Origin: Lamellibrachia satsuma
Taxonomy: Eukaryota > Annelida > Polychaeta > Sabellida > Siboglinidae
Direction of reading: 5' to 3'
Length of the DNA stretch: 64,000 nucleotides
Assembly (NCBI GenBank): GCA_033239005.1
Contig: BSQZ01000094.1
Coordinates: 1,533,622-1,597,621, forward strand
In this document: piece by piece, positions 34,766-49,288 of the stretch
Position numbering within the stretch: position 1 is the first letter of the stretch
How the letters are laid out: every line of letters begins with the position of its first letter
The notes under the pieces: generated by a model
What the model was told of the DNA's origin: nothing
The model's database searches: none
Seen by the model: the letters and a program-made list of their open reading frames with translations, nothing else
Position numbers and translations under genes: made by a program

Positions 34766-35620
34766 TACAATGCAATACAGTACAATAGAAAATACTCCTA
34801 GTGCACTAAAATACTCGGGAGACCCAAGCTCGACAGCGCACCAAAACAAAACGGATTAAACAGTTCCTAATAGATCAGCAGTTTCAGTTATAAAAAGTTG
34901 CATTGGTAGACTGGGGAGCTATGGATAAGCAAGGTTAAACAGTTGTTTTTTTATTTCCTACAGACATAACATGTTGCCATACCCAACGTAGATACATTGT
35001 CATTAAACTTAACTCGGCTGCCATAGGATGGTCTTTGATGCTATGCGTGTCTGCAATAATCTTATGTAACATCCATCTAGTTGTTGTTTCAAGGTTGTGT
35101 CATTGTCCATGATTCGCAGTGACAGCGGAGCACTCCACTGTTTCGATGAATAGTCACTTTGCGTGATAGTGTCTCATGTTGAGGTAGAGTTACTAATGTA
35201 TGCTCAACAAAGTAATCCAGCTGAGGTCGGTGCTGTTTGACGTTACAAATGAGAAGCAGGACTACCTAATCACTGACCCCGACAACGTGACAACCATATC
35301 TGGGGCCTAGCTAATATTCGATTAACATATATCATTATTTTGTAAGAGGTGCCCTTCTTTGATACATAAAGTTGAACAAGGCGAACGGGCAACGCCACGG
35401 TTTCGACGTAACATTCCAAATATAACGCAATCTTTAAAATGTGTCTGCTGTAGAACGCAGTCAGTTTGTAACATGATTGATCCTGGTATGTAACAGACAT
35501 AAAACTGAAGCGAAAAGCCATCATGCGGTTAATGAAGCTGTCATAAACATAAACTAGTTGTAAACAATACTTTATTTCCATGTAATTAGGCGGATGATAA
35601 AAGGACGTCGCGCAATACCT
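34766..35620. other. non-genic spacer
   Basis: No supported gene. Confidence 0.4.
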
Positions 35621-35621
35621 G

Positions 35622-36539
<918 letters not shown>

Positions 36540-37170
36540 GTGTCGATGAACCTTGCGTTATGTCGTGACCTACTTACAGTCCTGACGGCACCGTGTGTGT
36601 AGAAGGCGTTCCTCGCCTTCGAGCGCTCAAGCGTGACACTGACTGCTAAAGTGCCGATACTGTTTATGTCGGTTAAACAAGGACAATCCACGGTAGAGCC
36701 GTGAGTGAGTACATGGACAGGTAGGTGTGTGGATGTGTTTGGCGTGGATTCGTTCTTTTCAGTGGAATTCAGTGAATTGTGTGCGTAGAGCAATTATTTT
36801 GTGTGTGCCAATATGTCAGTTTTCGTGAGAATGTACGTGCGTAGGAAGTCGATCAATCAGCTAGACAAAATTATTACCATACATTCTCTGGGTGGCTCAC
36901 GTGAAGTCAGCAGGAATCAACTGAGGTGCTCTGACGTCCATGTGCAGATCTGATATTATGTGTTTGAGGGTGTTTACGTGGTTGACCGTGCGTCGTGACG
37001 TCCCGGGCGAATAGTCGTTACGGTACGAAGTGTTCTTGTCGACGATGACGCATGAAAATATGAAACGGTTAAGTTGTGCAATTACATACATTTTTATAAC
37101 ATAAAAATAAGCATTGCTAACAACTAACAGTGTTCAATGAGTAAAACATCGTAACAAATGCACCTGTAAC
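36540..37170. other. spacer between TA blocks
   Basis: No supported gene. A (CATATA)n edge and ordinary sequence only. Confidence 0.4.
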
Positions 37171-37173
37171 CTG

Positions 37174-38190
<1,017 letters not shown>

Positions 38191-38638
38191 TATTTTTATT
38201 TATTATATTTGAATTTATGCTCTGAAAGGTCGGATAGTAAGAATTGACAGGAAGCCTGCTTAGGTTTGTTTTGACCCAAACTTGAGCAAAATGCTGCAGG
38301 TGGGAATAATTAAAGAACAGTATAGGAGTTTTAATATGTATGCACATTTATGCATCAAAACATCAGTTGTAATGCCAGTTATGCCACATGGGTTTTTAAG
38401 ACGCATACAGTCATATTTGGGGGTTCACACTATTGAGAAAGGGAGTTCTCTGTAATCCCTCCCCTGGCGACGGGCGTGTAATGAATACCAGGAGTAATAT
38501 TACTCCAGTCAGTGAGGCGAGGGCATGTTTGAGTTGAGGAGACCATTGTGCAGGTTACGGCAGTAGCGAGCGAGCAGCCAAAGACGCAGGCAGCTCGTGC
38601 ACGCAGGCGAACAGCACTGGAGCGTGACGCCCTGGAAC

Positions 38639-39682
38639 ATGATGAACAAGACAGCGTCGGTTCCGCTGCTGCTGCTGTTGGTGATCGCGTTCACAAACCT
38701 TACACTGTGGCTGTACGTGAATAAAGAGTCACGATTTCGCGACAACCACGTGACGCGGCCGAACGAAACGCGAGACAACGATATCCAGGACCGACTACCA
38801 CTCCTCCTGCTGTTCACGTCTTTTACTCGCGAGCAAGGCAAGGCGTACATACAGACCAACACGCTGCGCAACTGGGCTCTGTTTCGGCCTATCGTGCAGC
38901 CGTTGTTGTACACGGTCTACGAAGACGGGGCTCTCGTCGAATTTGCGAAACGACTAGGATGGTACGTACTGCCGGTGCCGAACATGTCGAGTATAGGCGT
39001 GCCGTATTTAAAGAACATGTATTTGACCGCGATGGAAACGCACAGTTCAGTGTTATATGGGTATACGAACGGGGACATTCTCTTCAGCGATGGCTTTGTG
39101 GACACGTTACGTGAAGTTGTTAAACATATCTATGCGTTAAACACTACCTTAATTGTCGGGATGAGAACAAACTACAATATGAATTTAGATAATTCGATGC
39201 CCGTGTATCACCTCAATGACGTCAACAATATTAGTCGTAAGGGTCGCTTGTTTAGGAGTGACGCCGAAGATTATTTCTTCGTCACGAACGATTTTCCGTG
39301 GCAGGTCATTCCTGACTTGGTGATTGGTCGAGTGGCTTATGACAACTTCCTCGTTGGGACTGCCATTAAACAAAACGTTTCCGTAGTTGACGCGACCAAA
39401 ACAATCACAGCCCTGCACCAAACGGGTGTCGACGGCAACTTGGCTGGACGAAGACGCCACGACACCAAGTACAACGCGAATCTGATAGCAAAAGTTGTCG
39501 GCAAGTTTAATTACTTTACAGGAACAACGTCGTCAGCTCAATATGAAAGCGAACGAGATTTCATAGGCAACGTTTTCATCCAGAAACGACCACCAAAGCC
39601 AAAAAAGTCACCAAGCAACCGAGTGAAACCCAAAAAAGTCAACAAAGTACCAAAAACAGAAAAGGGACAACGAACAAATTGA
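38639..39682 (+). CDS. type II membrane glycosyltransferase-like protein, paralogue 4
   Basis: The product is 347 aa. The first ATG of an ATGATG pair is taken; alternative AGs (for example GTTACGGCAG) lie upstream, so the 5' boundary is less certain than in the paralogues. The signal anchor is about 8-27. Motifs are LLFTSFTREQGKAYIQTNTL (57-76), NGDILF (144-149), AEDYFF (209-214), GRVAYDNF (230-237), and VDATKTITALHQTGVDG (250-266, His260). Sequons include N42, N115, N168, N197 and N246. The domain ends at FIQKRP and a roughly 30-residue Lys/Pro tail follows. It is intermediate between paralogues 1/5 and 2/3 but has the complete motif set. Its 3'UTR (39683-39785) has two further copies upstream, at 35.9 and 37.5 kb. 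The substrate is unknown. Confidence 0.85.
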   Translation: MMNKTASVPLLLLLVIAFTNLTLWLYVNKESRFRDNHVTRPNETRDNDIQDRLPLLLLFTSFTREQGKAYIQTNTLRNWALFRPIVQPLLYTVYEDGALVEFAKRLGWYVLPVPNMSSIGVPYLKNMYLTAMETHSSVLYGYTNGDILFSDGFVDTLREVVKHIYALNTTLIVGMRTNYNMNLDNSMPVYHLNDVNNISRKGRLFRSDAEDYFFVTNDFPWQVIPDLVIGRVAYDNFLVGTAIKQNVSVVDATKTITALHQTGVDGNLAGRRRHDTKYNANLIAKVVGKFNYFTGTTSSAQYESERDFIGNVFIQKRPPKPKKSPSNRVKPKKVNKVPKTEKGQRTN

Positions 39683-39784
39683 ATGAACGCGGCGATACTG
39701 TTAGTGTGACTTAAGGTAATCGTGTTCTTTCTACAATCATCACGATAACCAAAGCTGTCATGGTTGTGTTCAGTTGAATCGTAG

Positions 39785-40250
<466 letters not shown>

Positions 40251-40925
40251 AGTCGCACTATGGGCAGGAAAACACCCATTGAAACTATGTCTCACAATGG
40301 AAACACACGACAACGCATTAGCAAACACAAGTAATGGAATGGAATTGGTCAATATTTTACATTTCTTTTTATGACATTAATTTTAATAGTTTCATGTCGA
40401 GTTGGCACTGGTCAGTGGAAGACACTGTGTTTCACGCATTTAAAACAGTAAATTGTATGTCACCTGAAGACTTTTTCAATGTGCATACGACAATTTGTAG
40501 ACAAGAGTTTATGGACTGACCATGGAATATTTTTTTATGATTTTTATGTGATGACGTTCTAATTTAGTTATTTATGTATTTGAGTGGACTTTTAGTTTCT
40601 ACGCCGCGCAATGATTGGCGCAAGCTAGATACTGGCGCATCGAAGAAATGTTTTCATGATTTATTAATAAGCAGTGTATCCAGTTTCATGAATAATGATA
40701 TAGTAAACACATGCACCATGCTGCCTTCAGCAGGCACTGTTTGATAGGTCCAGTTGAAATACTTTTAGAAATACTTTTAGAAATTACTTCATTCCTGATT
40801 GTAATAAATAAGTTACACGAACATATCTGGAATTTACCAGACCTGTTGACTCTCGATTTGCATGGGCTGTTGGGGGGGAGGGGGGCAGCATCCGCCTACA
40901 TTTCCAGCTAATAAATACCACAACA
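40251..40925. other. non-genic spacer
   Basis: No supported gene. A 62-codon ORF at 40334-40519 has no features. Confidence 0.4.
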
Positions 40926-41075
40926 ATCATGACAATTGGTGAACACTGGTGAATTTCGACTTGACTTGGAATTCACGGAGATAACTCGAGACTTGACTTG
41001 CATGTAAATGACTTGAGATTTGACTTGATGTGGCTGTTTGTAACTTGCCAACAAGTCTGGGATTTACCATACCCT
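40926..41075. repeat. ACTTGACTTG-rich interspersed element
   Basis: Multiple GACTTGA/CAAGTC motifs. Similar (inverted) sequence flanks the 35-bp array at 50030-50130 and 50700-50820, including TTGGTGAACACTGGTGAA versus TTCACCAGGGTTCACCAA. Confidence 0.6.
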
Positions 41076-41309
41076 CTGTGGTTTCAATCTTGTACTTGAG
41101 TAAACGTCTTAATTAGTAGTAGTATACTAATATGCCTCGGATATGATATGCAAATTTATGTTAAAATACTATTACGAAATTCAGTACGGTTACGGCAGTC
41201 ATTACGATAGCGTGACTGTGACGAGACATACATAGTTACTGTAGGTAGAATGTTAACTCTTTGTGTTTGAGGTTGTACTAAATTATATTAAGTTCACGAA
41301 TTCGTAAGG

Positions 41310-41448
41310 CATATGTTTAGACATATGTTTAGACATATGTTTAGACATATGTTTAGACATATGTTTAGACATATGTTTAGACATATGTTTAGACATATGT
41401 TTAGACATATGTTTAGACATATGTTTAGACATATGTTTAGACATATGA
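41310..41448 (+). repeat. 12-bp tandem repeat, about 11-12 copies
   Basis: Perfect copies of ACATATGTTTAG, each holding the palindrome CATATG. Confidence 0.97.
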
Positions 41449-42264
41449 GCGATATCTAGGATGTGTGTCTTACATTTATTATTCCTGTTTTGTAGCTTAA
41501 TAATTATGTAACCAAAAAATCCCGCGCACTAGTATCGTCATGCAGCGTTGCTTGACTACTATGTGTTATATAATGTTTTTTACATTTTGGTAAAAAGTGT
41601 TGATTTATTAATAATTTTAATGGTTTTTGAACATTGATCCTTCTTCATTATACTTTCATACTTTCAAATAACGCATCGAAGAACATTACCAAACTAATTT
41701 TTATTTACAGTTTATTGAAAGAGTGCGACTTATTAAAATACAGAAATGCACGAACACAACATAATTTAAAACATTGTGTCATTTTCTATTTGAAGTTTAT
41801 CTTAATTTGCAATGCATCACAAACTTACCAGAAAATAAATTATTTTATGACTATGACAAATGGCTGCACTTTCTAATAGCACTCTCATTAATTCGAACAA
41901 AACAGTTTCTTGGTTAGAAACACGATTGAATAATCGGAAAAGAATATATATAATGTTTACTACACTACATTTATTTTACAAATATGACGCAGAATGTGTA
42001 GTTAATCTATGAACATTATTATTGCCTTAACGCGAAACAGTATTTAATGCTAAGCTTATACTGGTGACAGAGTGTACAAGATAAAATATGCTGAGACGTC
42101 AACATCATAAACGTACGACAAACTTTCAACAATATTTCAGATTTAACGCCAGTTTACACGAACGACATTTGTCCGTTGTGACGTTTCACCAACGCGGACA
42201 TTGGGAGTGGCGCGAGTCAAGATTTCGGTCCCTGTGTCTAGATATGTTGCTCATCTAAACTAAA
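41449..42264. other. AT-rich spacer
   Basis: No supported gene or repeat. Confidence 0.4.
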
Positions 42265-42505
42265 CAATTTAGTTGCGTGTCGTCGAGCCACGGTGTCGCC
42301 CGACAAATTTAGTTGCGTGTCGTCGAGCCAAGGTGTCGCCCGTCAAATTTAGTTGCGTGTCGTCGAGCCACTGTGTCGCCCGACAAATTTAGTTGCGTGT
42401 CGTCGAGCCACGGTGTCGCCCGACAAATTTAGTTGCGTGTCGTCGAGCCACTGTGTCGCCCGACAAATTTAGTTGCGTGTCGTCGAGCCACGGTGTCGCC
42501 CGATA
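42265..42505 (+). repeat. 40-bp GC-rich tandem repeat, 6 copies
   Basis: The unit joins AAATTTAGTTGCGTGTCGTC and GAGCCACGGTGTCGCCCGAC; copies differ at one or two bases. It ends about 210 bp before the 3' splice site of paralogue 5, so it lies in that gene's promoter or 5'UTR intron. Confidence 0.95.
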
Positions 42506-42724
42506 AATCGGGGCAATAATCGCTCGTTTAGCAACCCCAAAATAATTAAATTAAAAACCTGTATTGATACTATTGTATCATTACATGTATAACAAATCAG
42601 TTCGTTGAAGTATCGGACACGTACGGAATATCAGGAAAGAGTTTTGTAGTTCGTGTGTTATTAAGGTGGATGAAATTGCAACTGATTTCTAATATAAGAC
42701 TTGTTTCGTTTTCAGTTTTGCACG

Positions 42725-44029
42725 ATGACACACACGGAAAAAGCACCGAAGATAAACCTTGGCGATCCGGCGATATTGTGTCGCCGAGGTAAAGGTACCA
42801 GTCAGGGGCTGCGACTGTGGATGGTCGCGGTGCCTCTTGTCTTGCTTGTCCACTTCACGCTGTGGCAGTGGTCAAGCAACGGGTGGACACGACCGAACAA
42901 CGAGGTGGACAGACAACGCGAGTGGTTCGCCGCCTCGCAGAAGCCGATGCTCGTGTTGCTGACGACATTCACCCGGGACCAGGGCAAGGCCTACATACAG
43001 ACGAACATCTTACGTAACTGGGCTTTGTTGCGTCCAGTCGTTCAGCCGGTGTTGTACAGTACGTACGACGACGGCCCTTTGATCGAGTTCGCCAAGCAAC
43101 TCGGCTGGCATGTGATCCGCGCTCGCAATGTGACCGAATTCAACGCGCCCTACTTGAAGAACATGTACCAGCACGCCACGAACGCGTACACGGCGACTTT
43201 CTACGGCTACTGCAACGGAGACATCCTCTTCGACTCCAGCATCATCAAGACACTGCGTGAAGTGCAGAGACGTCTGCACGCCCTCAACACAACCATGATA
43301 ACCGGCAGACGGACCAACTTCAACATGAATCTCACCATCACCAAACCAATGTTTCACCTGAATGACGTCACGAACAAGGCCCGCAACGGAATAATCATAT
43401 TTCCTTACGCTGAAGATTATTTCTTCGTCACTCGCGACTTTCCGTGGCATGTTGTTCCGGATGTCGTAATCGGACGCCCGGCGTATGACAACTTTCTTGT
43501 TGCTATGGCAATCAGACAAAACGTGTCCGTTATTGACGCGACAAGAACACTGTTGGCGTTCCACCAAACGGGAGTGGACGGCAACAAGGCGGGACACAGG
43601 AGAAGCGGCGCTGACTATAACTTAAAGGTGATTAAGAAAGCCTACGGCAAGTTCAACTACAGAATGGGCTGGACGACAAAAGCTGCCTATGAGACAGAGA
43701 AAGACATGTTCGGTAACGTGTTCATACAGAAACGTCCCCCTCAGCCGACCAGTAATCCGCCTGTAGCGGTGGTAAAGCCTGGAGCGAAGCCACCCGAAAA
43801 GACAGTGGCAAAGATACCACAGAAGAGTGTGGCCAAGGTACCGGTGAAGATTGCGGCTGATGTACCGGTGAAGAATGTGGCTAAGGCGCCAGAAAAGATT
43901 GTGGCTAAAGCATCTGAGAAGATTGTGGCTAAGCCACCAGAAAAGATTGTGCCAGTGAAGATTGTAGCTAAATTGCCAAAGAAGAACGTGGAGACGCAAC
44001 TAAAACCCACTCCAAAAACAAAATCGTAA
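42725..44029 (+). CDS. type II membrane glycosyltransferase-like protein, paralogue 5, with repetitive luminal tail
   Basis: The product is 434 aa. The ATG lies 9 nt after a 3' splice site (TTGTTTCGTTTTCAG, exon from 42716). The signal anchor is about 31-48. The domain is nearly identical to paralogue 1: LLTTFTRDQGKAYIQTN (78-94), NGDILF (164-169), AEDYFF (229-234), GRPAYDNF (250-257), and IDATRTLLAFHQTGVDGN (270-287, His280). Sequons include N135, N188, N202 and N266. After FIQKRPP (about 333-339) comes a tail of about 95 residues made of degenerate K-(I/N/T/S)-V-A-K-x-P-(E/V/K) repeats. This tail is absent from paralogue 1 and unlike that of paralogue 2. The stop codon overlaps an AATAAA (44028-44033). 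A GT-A-type transferase is inferred; the substrate is unknown. Confidence 0.87.
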   Translation: MTHTEKAPKINLGDPAILCRRGKGTSQGLRLWMVAVPLVLLVHFTLWQWSSNGWTRPNNEVDRQREWFAASQKPMLVLLTTFTRDQGKAYIQTNILRNWALLRPVVQPVLYSTYDDGPLIEFAKQLGWHVIRARNVTEFNAPYLKNMYQHATNAYTATFYGYCNGDILFDSSIIKTLREVQRRLHALNTTMITGRRTNFNMNLTITKPMFHLNDVTNKARNGIIIFPYAEDYFFVTRDFPWHVVPDVVIGRPAYDNFLVAMAIRQNVSVIDATRTLLAFHQTGVDGNKAGHRRSGADYNLKVIKKAYGKFNYRMGWTTKAAYETEKDMFGNVFIQKRPPQPTSNPPVAVVKPGAKPPEKTVAKIPQKSVAKVPVKIAADVPVKNVAKAPEKIVAKASEKIVAKPPEKIVPVKIVAKLPKKNVETQLKPTPKTKS

Positions 44030-44269
44030 TAAAAAACGTTGCAAGTGAAGCAGACGATGAAGTAAAATAATAAGCATTAATAATAATAATAATATATTTT
44101 ATTCGTACTAAAAAATGTACAATTCTATTAAAACAGTGTATATAAGTTACTATGTACATAAAGCAGCAAGCATTGAACGCAACTCGTCTATGAATAAAAA
44201 AGAAGTGCTGCACGCATTATTTATGCTCTGCAACACATCTTTAAATGACACTTTGCATATTAGTTGTTC

Positions 44270-44570
44270 ATTAACGCCTAAGACATTTGTAGAAATAAAT
44301 ATAAGTAGGTAAGTCTGTACATTGCGTGTACTTACTTAGGACATTTGTAGAAATAAATATAAGTAGGTAAGTCTGTACATTGCGTGTACTTACTTAGGAC
44401 ATTTGTAGAAATAAATATAAGTAGGTAAGCCTGTATATTTCGTGTACTTACTTAGGACATTTGTAGAAATAAATATAAGTAGGTAAGTCTGTACATTTCG
44501 TGTACTTACTTAGGACATTTGTAGAAATAAATATAAGTAGGTAAGTCTGTACATTATGTGCACTTACTTA
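44270..44570 (+). repeat. 58-bp tandem repeat, 5 copies, with splice-site-like motifs
   Basis: The unit reads ACATTTGTAGAAATAAATAT, then AAGTAGGTAAGTCTGTACAT, then TGCGTGTACTTACTTAGG. Each copy holds a consensus-like 5' splice site (AGTAG/GTAAGT) and a TACTTACTTAG 3'-splice-like end. It lies 240 bp downstream of paralogue 5. Confidence 0.95.
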
Positions 44571-46286
44571 ACTTCTTCGCACTCTAGTTGCTGCATAAAG
44601 CCATATATAACTTATTGCGCTGGGTTCGTTACTATCACTATCTGTAAATAAACAAGTATGGTCAAACGAGTAATTACTACAGCAGTGGTTAGTACTTCCA
44701 CATAATACATAATAAGCCATGCATTAGCCGTTTGTAATCGTCATTATACATGAGAATGTGTTGAGCTAACTGGAGAGTTCGCTCGCATTAGTGTCAAATG
44801 CAATTAGATTGGCGCACAGAGCTGTGCGAGACGCTACAATGTACAATGTATATAACCTACTCGGGAGTGAACAGGTATGCTGGTGTTAATGTACTCGTTG
44901 TGTCGTTATTGTTCTCAACGTGGGCTGTTTCAACACGAAATTCGAGTTACGTCTGAAATATGTTCCAGCGAAGCCATTATTGTAAATACTGAATGTTGAC
45001 TTCGTTATGTATTCAACAGCAGCCATGGCTGGGTATCCTTAATAAATTGTTTTATGAAACAACGCATCATGTTATTCATCTCAGAACACATATTCAGACA
45101 ACTAATTTCCTCATTGAGACAAAGATGTAAAGAAGTGATGAGAAACGTGTAACGTGGATGTATAAAAAATGGATGTTCTAAAAGCAAGAATTGAACAATC
45201 GGATATATATGTTTCTCTTTAACATGAATTCAACATACTGGTCATCAATCTTGGAGAATGTTTTTGTTGACACGACCTATGATATGACAGATGTCAGAAT
45301 CATCGCAACCACAAGCGACTCATCGTCAATCGTGTATTGCCTTTCGCACATTCCCCTTTTTAAGACGCCTCTGTTCTGATAGGGCCAGTCGAAAATCGTC
45401 ACATTGCAAATAGCTCCGTCTTTTGAAATGCTAACAACAAAGAGCAAAACTGTTGATGTATAGAGTCGTCGACGCCTATAGTTTTTCCATTAATGTTTGG
45501 CCTTCCACAATATGGGGTCAAACCTATCATCGTCGATAAATATGGCCAAACACAGAAACCGCATATGTAATGATCGTCTTGTGAAAGATAGCGTCCTCCA
45601 AAATTACAGAAAACCAGTGCAGGATTACGAAATGGTAGGCCAGCCGATAAGACACAGACACACGAAGTGTTTAGATTGTGCGTATGCGTGTGCGTGTGTG
45701 CGTATTTGCTGGCACTTTCGCGTCACTGCTTCGCAGTAACAGTGGGGACAGTTTCATTTGTTCCACTTCCAAGATGTTGGTTTATGATCTTCCACCCCTC
45801 AGCCAGTCTAGACATCGCTGATTTCGAAGACGATTGCCGACTTCCTGCAGATCTTTGTTGATGGCAGTTGGGGTTGAACATACCTGAGAACAATAGTACT
45901 ATGAATTGTTAGCAACGTTCTGCGTGTTTTCTGCGATTGTTGCCAGTTACGTCAGTTAGACATGATTTTAGGGCATAAATTGTCATCGCCATGGTATTGA
46001 CCTACCAAAATTTGACTGGGCAGTGCGAAGTGTCATAAGCTCTTGCAGTGGTTGGGTGTTGTTCCAGGTAACGCCGGGTAACCCGGGTAACCCGGTTAAC
46101 CCGGCTAGTACAACATTGCTAATAGACATAGAAACATGTAATCTACACCATTTTTTAATGTTATCAAAATGACGACCGTGAGAGAGAAGGCTTAATTAAT
46201 GCTTTCTGTGGCATGCAGAGAGATCAGGTCAGTGATTGTGGCATAGTGTAGGCAGTGTAAGCACATACAACACATGTAGGAACCAC
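44571..46286. other. non-genic stretch
   Basis: ORFs such as 45191-45379 and 45497-45739 have no recognisable motifs. A GGTAACCCGG-type short repeat lies at about 46068-46104 (GGTAACCCGGGTAACCCGGT). No gene supported. Confidence 0.4.
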
Positions 46287-46452
46287 CAGTGGCTCGTGTA
46301 TAGGGGGAGGCCACTGGGTCGTGACCCCATTTGACCTAATTTGTTTGATTTGTCCCGTATTTATCCTTTGCGCCGCTTCATGTTGGCATATGTGAGTAGG
46401 CTCCCCCCCCTTGGCAACAACATCTCTTTGCGAGATCCTGGATACGCCTCTG
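46287..46452. mobile_element. hAT-type MITE, 166 bp
   Basis: The left end begins CAGTGGCTCGTGTATAGG; the right end, on the minus strand, begins CAGAGGCGTATCCAGGATC. Both are typical hAT termini. The flanking 8-mers GGAACCAC and TGAACCAG agree at 6 of 8 positions, consistent with a decayed target duplication. Noncoding. Confidence 0.7.
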
Positions 46453-46649
46453 TGAACCAGCGTTGAAACCAGCTACCTAGGAACAGTTCATCGAGACTGG
46501 CGGTATACTACAGCGACGGGGCGATAGGCGGCCGTGCGATAGGCGGCCCTGTGGCGGCGACTCGGCGATAAGCGGGTCAAACTGCTGCGCGAATCGTTTC
46601 ATCGCAACACACAGAAATCGCTTCAGCGATCTTCGCGATAACTCAACAG

Positions 46650-46653
46650 CGGC

Positions 46654-46719
<66 letters not shown>

Positions 46720-46720
46720 A
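46650..46720. repeat. (GGC)n trinucleotide repeat
   Basis: About 21 GGC units after an imperfect GGCGGTGGC. Poly-Ala and poly-Arg ORFs through it lack other support. Confidence 0.97.
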
Positions 46721-47820
46721 ACCATCTTGCATCATATCACTCACAAACGGCTTCCTATGTACGAGTACAAACTGTAGTTGGTACAAGAAACCGTAGTGAC
46801 ATGACAGACTGCAGCGCAAGACATTCGCCCGGGTTCTGCGAGTCACTCAGTAATGTTCTCTTGCATGTCGCTATTGTGCTTTTTCAGGTTACTCTACCCA
46901 ATGGATAGACACCTAAAAAGAAAACTGTGAATATAAACTCGTTGAGTTGGGCTACAAGTCGATGCAAGCCGCATGTTTCTACGTCTTCTAATATGTTTTT
47001 CTTTCAAAATAGGAACAATAATTTAGGAATACCCAGCCAGCATACCCATTAGTTTGTTGAAGGCAGCTACGCAATTTGATAAACCAGCGACCAGCCGTGA
47101 CTGACAAAATTACACTAGTTTAACTACCGTACCGTGTGGGTGATCACAGGGTAACCCGTTAACAGCAGTTTTCATTCGTCACCGTCCTGCTCTAATAGTT
47201 AGATACAATGCTCGCTGTTTCGTAGAATCGCGGATGACTGGTTCTAACGACCAAAGCCAATTCTTTCAACGGTTTTAACAAAAGTACGCCTTCTGTCATT
47301 AAACCGACTGTGGGCGTTACTAAAACCATATAGCACTACTTAATAATATTATGTTAATATTCAACGAGCTTGGTTCGCGATGCGCTAAATGAATCGAGGA
47401 GACATTTTTAATGAAACAGCCACTTAATAGGTTCTAAATACTGTGGTTCTGTTAAGCGTTGTGCACAGTGAATGTGTTGCCTCGAACTACGCCCAACTGA
47501 ATTATGTGAAACGACGTTGATAAAACAACTAAATATAGACCACCTCGTGCTGTCCAGTACAACAACCGTAATGCTGCACGACACGCTCGCTGGATTACAG
47601 ACCCCGTCGTCGCAGTGACACCACTTGACATGAGTAGCATTGTTCACTTGGTCACGACTTCTACATCGCAGTGTCAAAACTCAACATGAATAGCGTTGTA
47701 ACCCTAGTCACTAGGCGTCGCCGAGTCAAAATATAGGTCGTTGAGCATAGGTAATAACAGTCACAACTTAATACTGGAGATGGATAGATTTGTACCCGTA
47801 GTCACGAGTCAAATATATAG
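46721..47820. other. non-genic spacer
   Basis: No supported gene. Confidence 0.4.
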
Positions 47821-47826
47821 GTCGCT

Positions 47827-47928
47827 TGGCGTGCGTGCGTGCTTGCATGCGTGCGTGCGTGCGAGCGAGCGAGTGTGCGTGTGCGTGTGCGTGTGCGTGT
47901 GCGTGTGCGTGTGCGTGTGCGTGTGCTT
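47827..47928. repeat. (GCGT)n/(GTGTGC)n microsatellite
   Basis: Short G/C/T tandem units with artefactual ORFs in two frames. Confidence 0.95.
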
Positions 47929-48350
47929 TTCGACAAAGTCACGCGTCTTTTCTTCGATTATCCGAAGTTACGTAACACAAGGTCAATGCGTCGTTACACA
48001 TTACAGCAAAGGCCAGTATTACTATTAATATAGATTATATACATTCTAACATGTTGACCGCGGCAACGTGTTATAATATAATAAGCAGTTTTATAATTAT
48101 TTATTAGTACATACATAATGTCACAGTTAATAGCATCGTCTTTATATTAACACTTTTCACATTGTCTTTTAATAATTCAAAAGCATCAAAATATACGTGT
48201 TGTATGTGGGGCGAGACCATAGTTAAATCTTATCTTTCTCTTTCGTGGTCATTATATCGTTTCTTGGTTTCTTTGACAAATGTGTTCTAAGTTTTCTGTA
48301 AACCTTCGCGGCACTGCCCGGAACATTATTAATTGCAATAATAATCAACA

Positions 48351-48432
48351 TCACCATAATCATCATCACGTCATCATCATCATCATCACATCATCATCAT
48401 CATCATCATCATCATCACCCATTCATCAGCAT
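48351..48432. repeat. (ATC)n microsatellite
   Basis: About 80 bp of CAT/ATC repeats. Confidence 0.95.
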
Positions 48433-48893
48433 AGCCACCATCATCATGTGTATGTGTGTGCGAGCGTTCGTGTGCTTGTGCATACGCAAGTTGTAACTTT
48501 AACACGGGAATATTTTAATGGGAACTATTTCTATTATCGGGTATGACATATTGGTCCTGATGCGCAATGGTATGCGACTAAAATGGATGTCAATCAGCGT
48601 GGTTGTCGTGTCGTCGGTAAGTGGTTGTCGTGTCGTCGGTATGTGCCGCACTTAGTAAGACAAAATGTACACCACATGGTGACATATCATTAAAATCCAA
48701 TATTCTTCAAAGAAACGTATTGAAAAATGGCCTGACACCAGAACGTTTGTAAATGATTACACATGCAGATTCTACTAAATAACATTTATTCATTTGCAGA
48801 AACACCACAGTGAACGATCGCATAAATACTAAATGACTATCAGAATGCATAAGTATTAAATAACCACAAAAATGTACAATAGATAATATATCC

Positions 48894-49050
48894 GAGGTAT
48901 GCCGTCACACGTGTAAAGGCGAGCCGAAGTATGCCGTCACACGTGTAAGGGCGAGCCGAAGTATGCCGTCACACGTGTAAGGGCGAGCCGAAGTATGCCG
49001 TCACACGTGTAAGGGCGAGCCGAAGTATGCAGTCACACGTGTTTCTGCGA
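48894..49050 (+). repeat. 32-bp tandem repeat, about 5 copies
   Basis: The unit joins TATGCCGTCACACGTGTAAG and GGCGAGCCGAAG; the last copy is diverged. It lies in the predicted 3' region of the minus-strand membrane-protein gene. Confidence 0.95.
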
Positions 49051-49288
49051 GACGAAGGCACGGACATGATGCGCGATGTTATGCAGGAATACAATGTATG
49101 CGTTTCAATGGGCATACTTGTTACTTTGAAACCGACTCACGTATATGCACACAAACAGTCTCATCAATGATGCGTAACGGTGGACAAATGAGGTGACAGA
49201 TTATCTCGTCGTGCCTCATAGGCGACGACAAATGACTCCGGTGAAACGAGTCTGACACCTGGCCGTGCCTCGCCCGAGATCCTCGCTC

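Noticed and set aside
46477..46846. Poly-Ala and poly-Arg ORFs through (GGC)n
   Set aside because: Open frames follow from the trinucleotide repeat; the flanking residues match no family I know and no splice context supports them.
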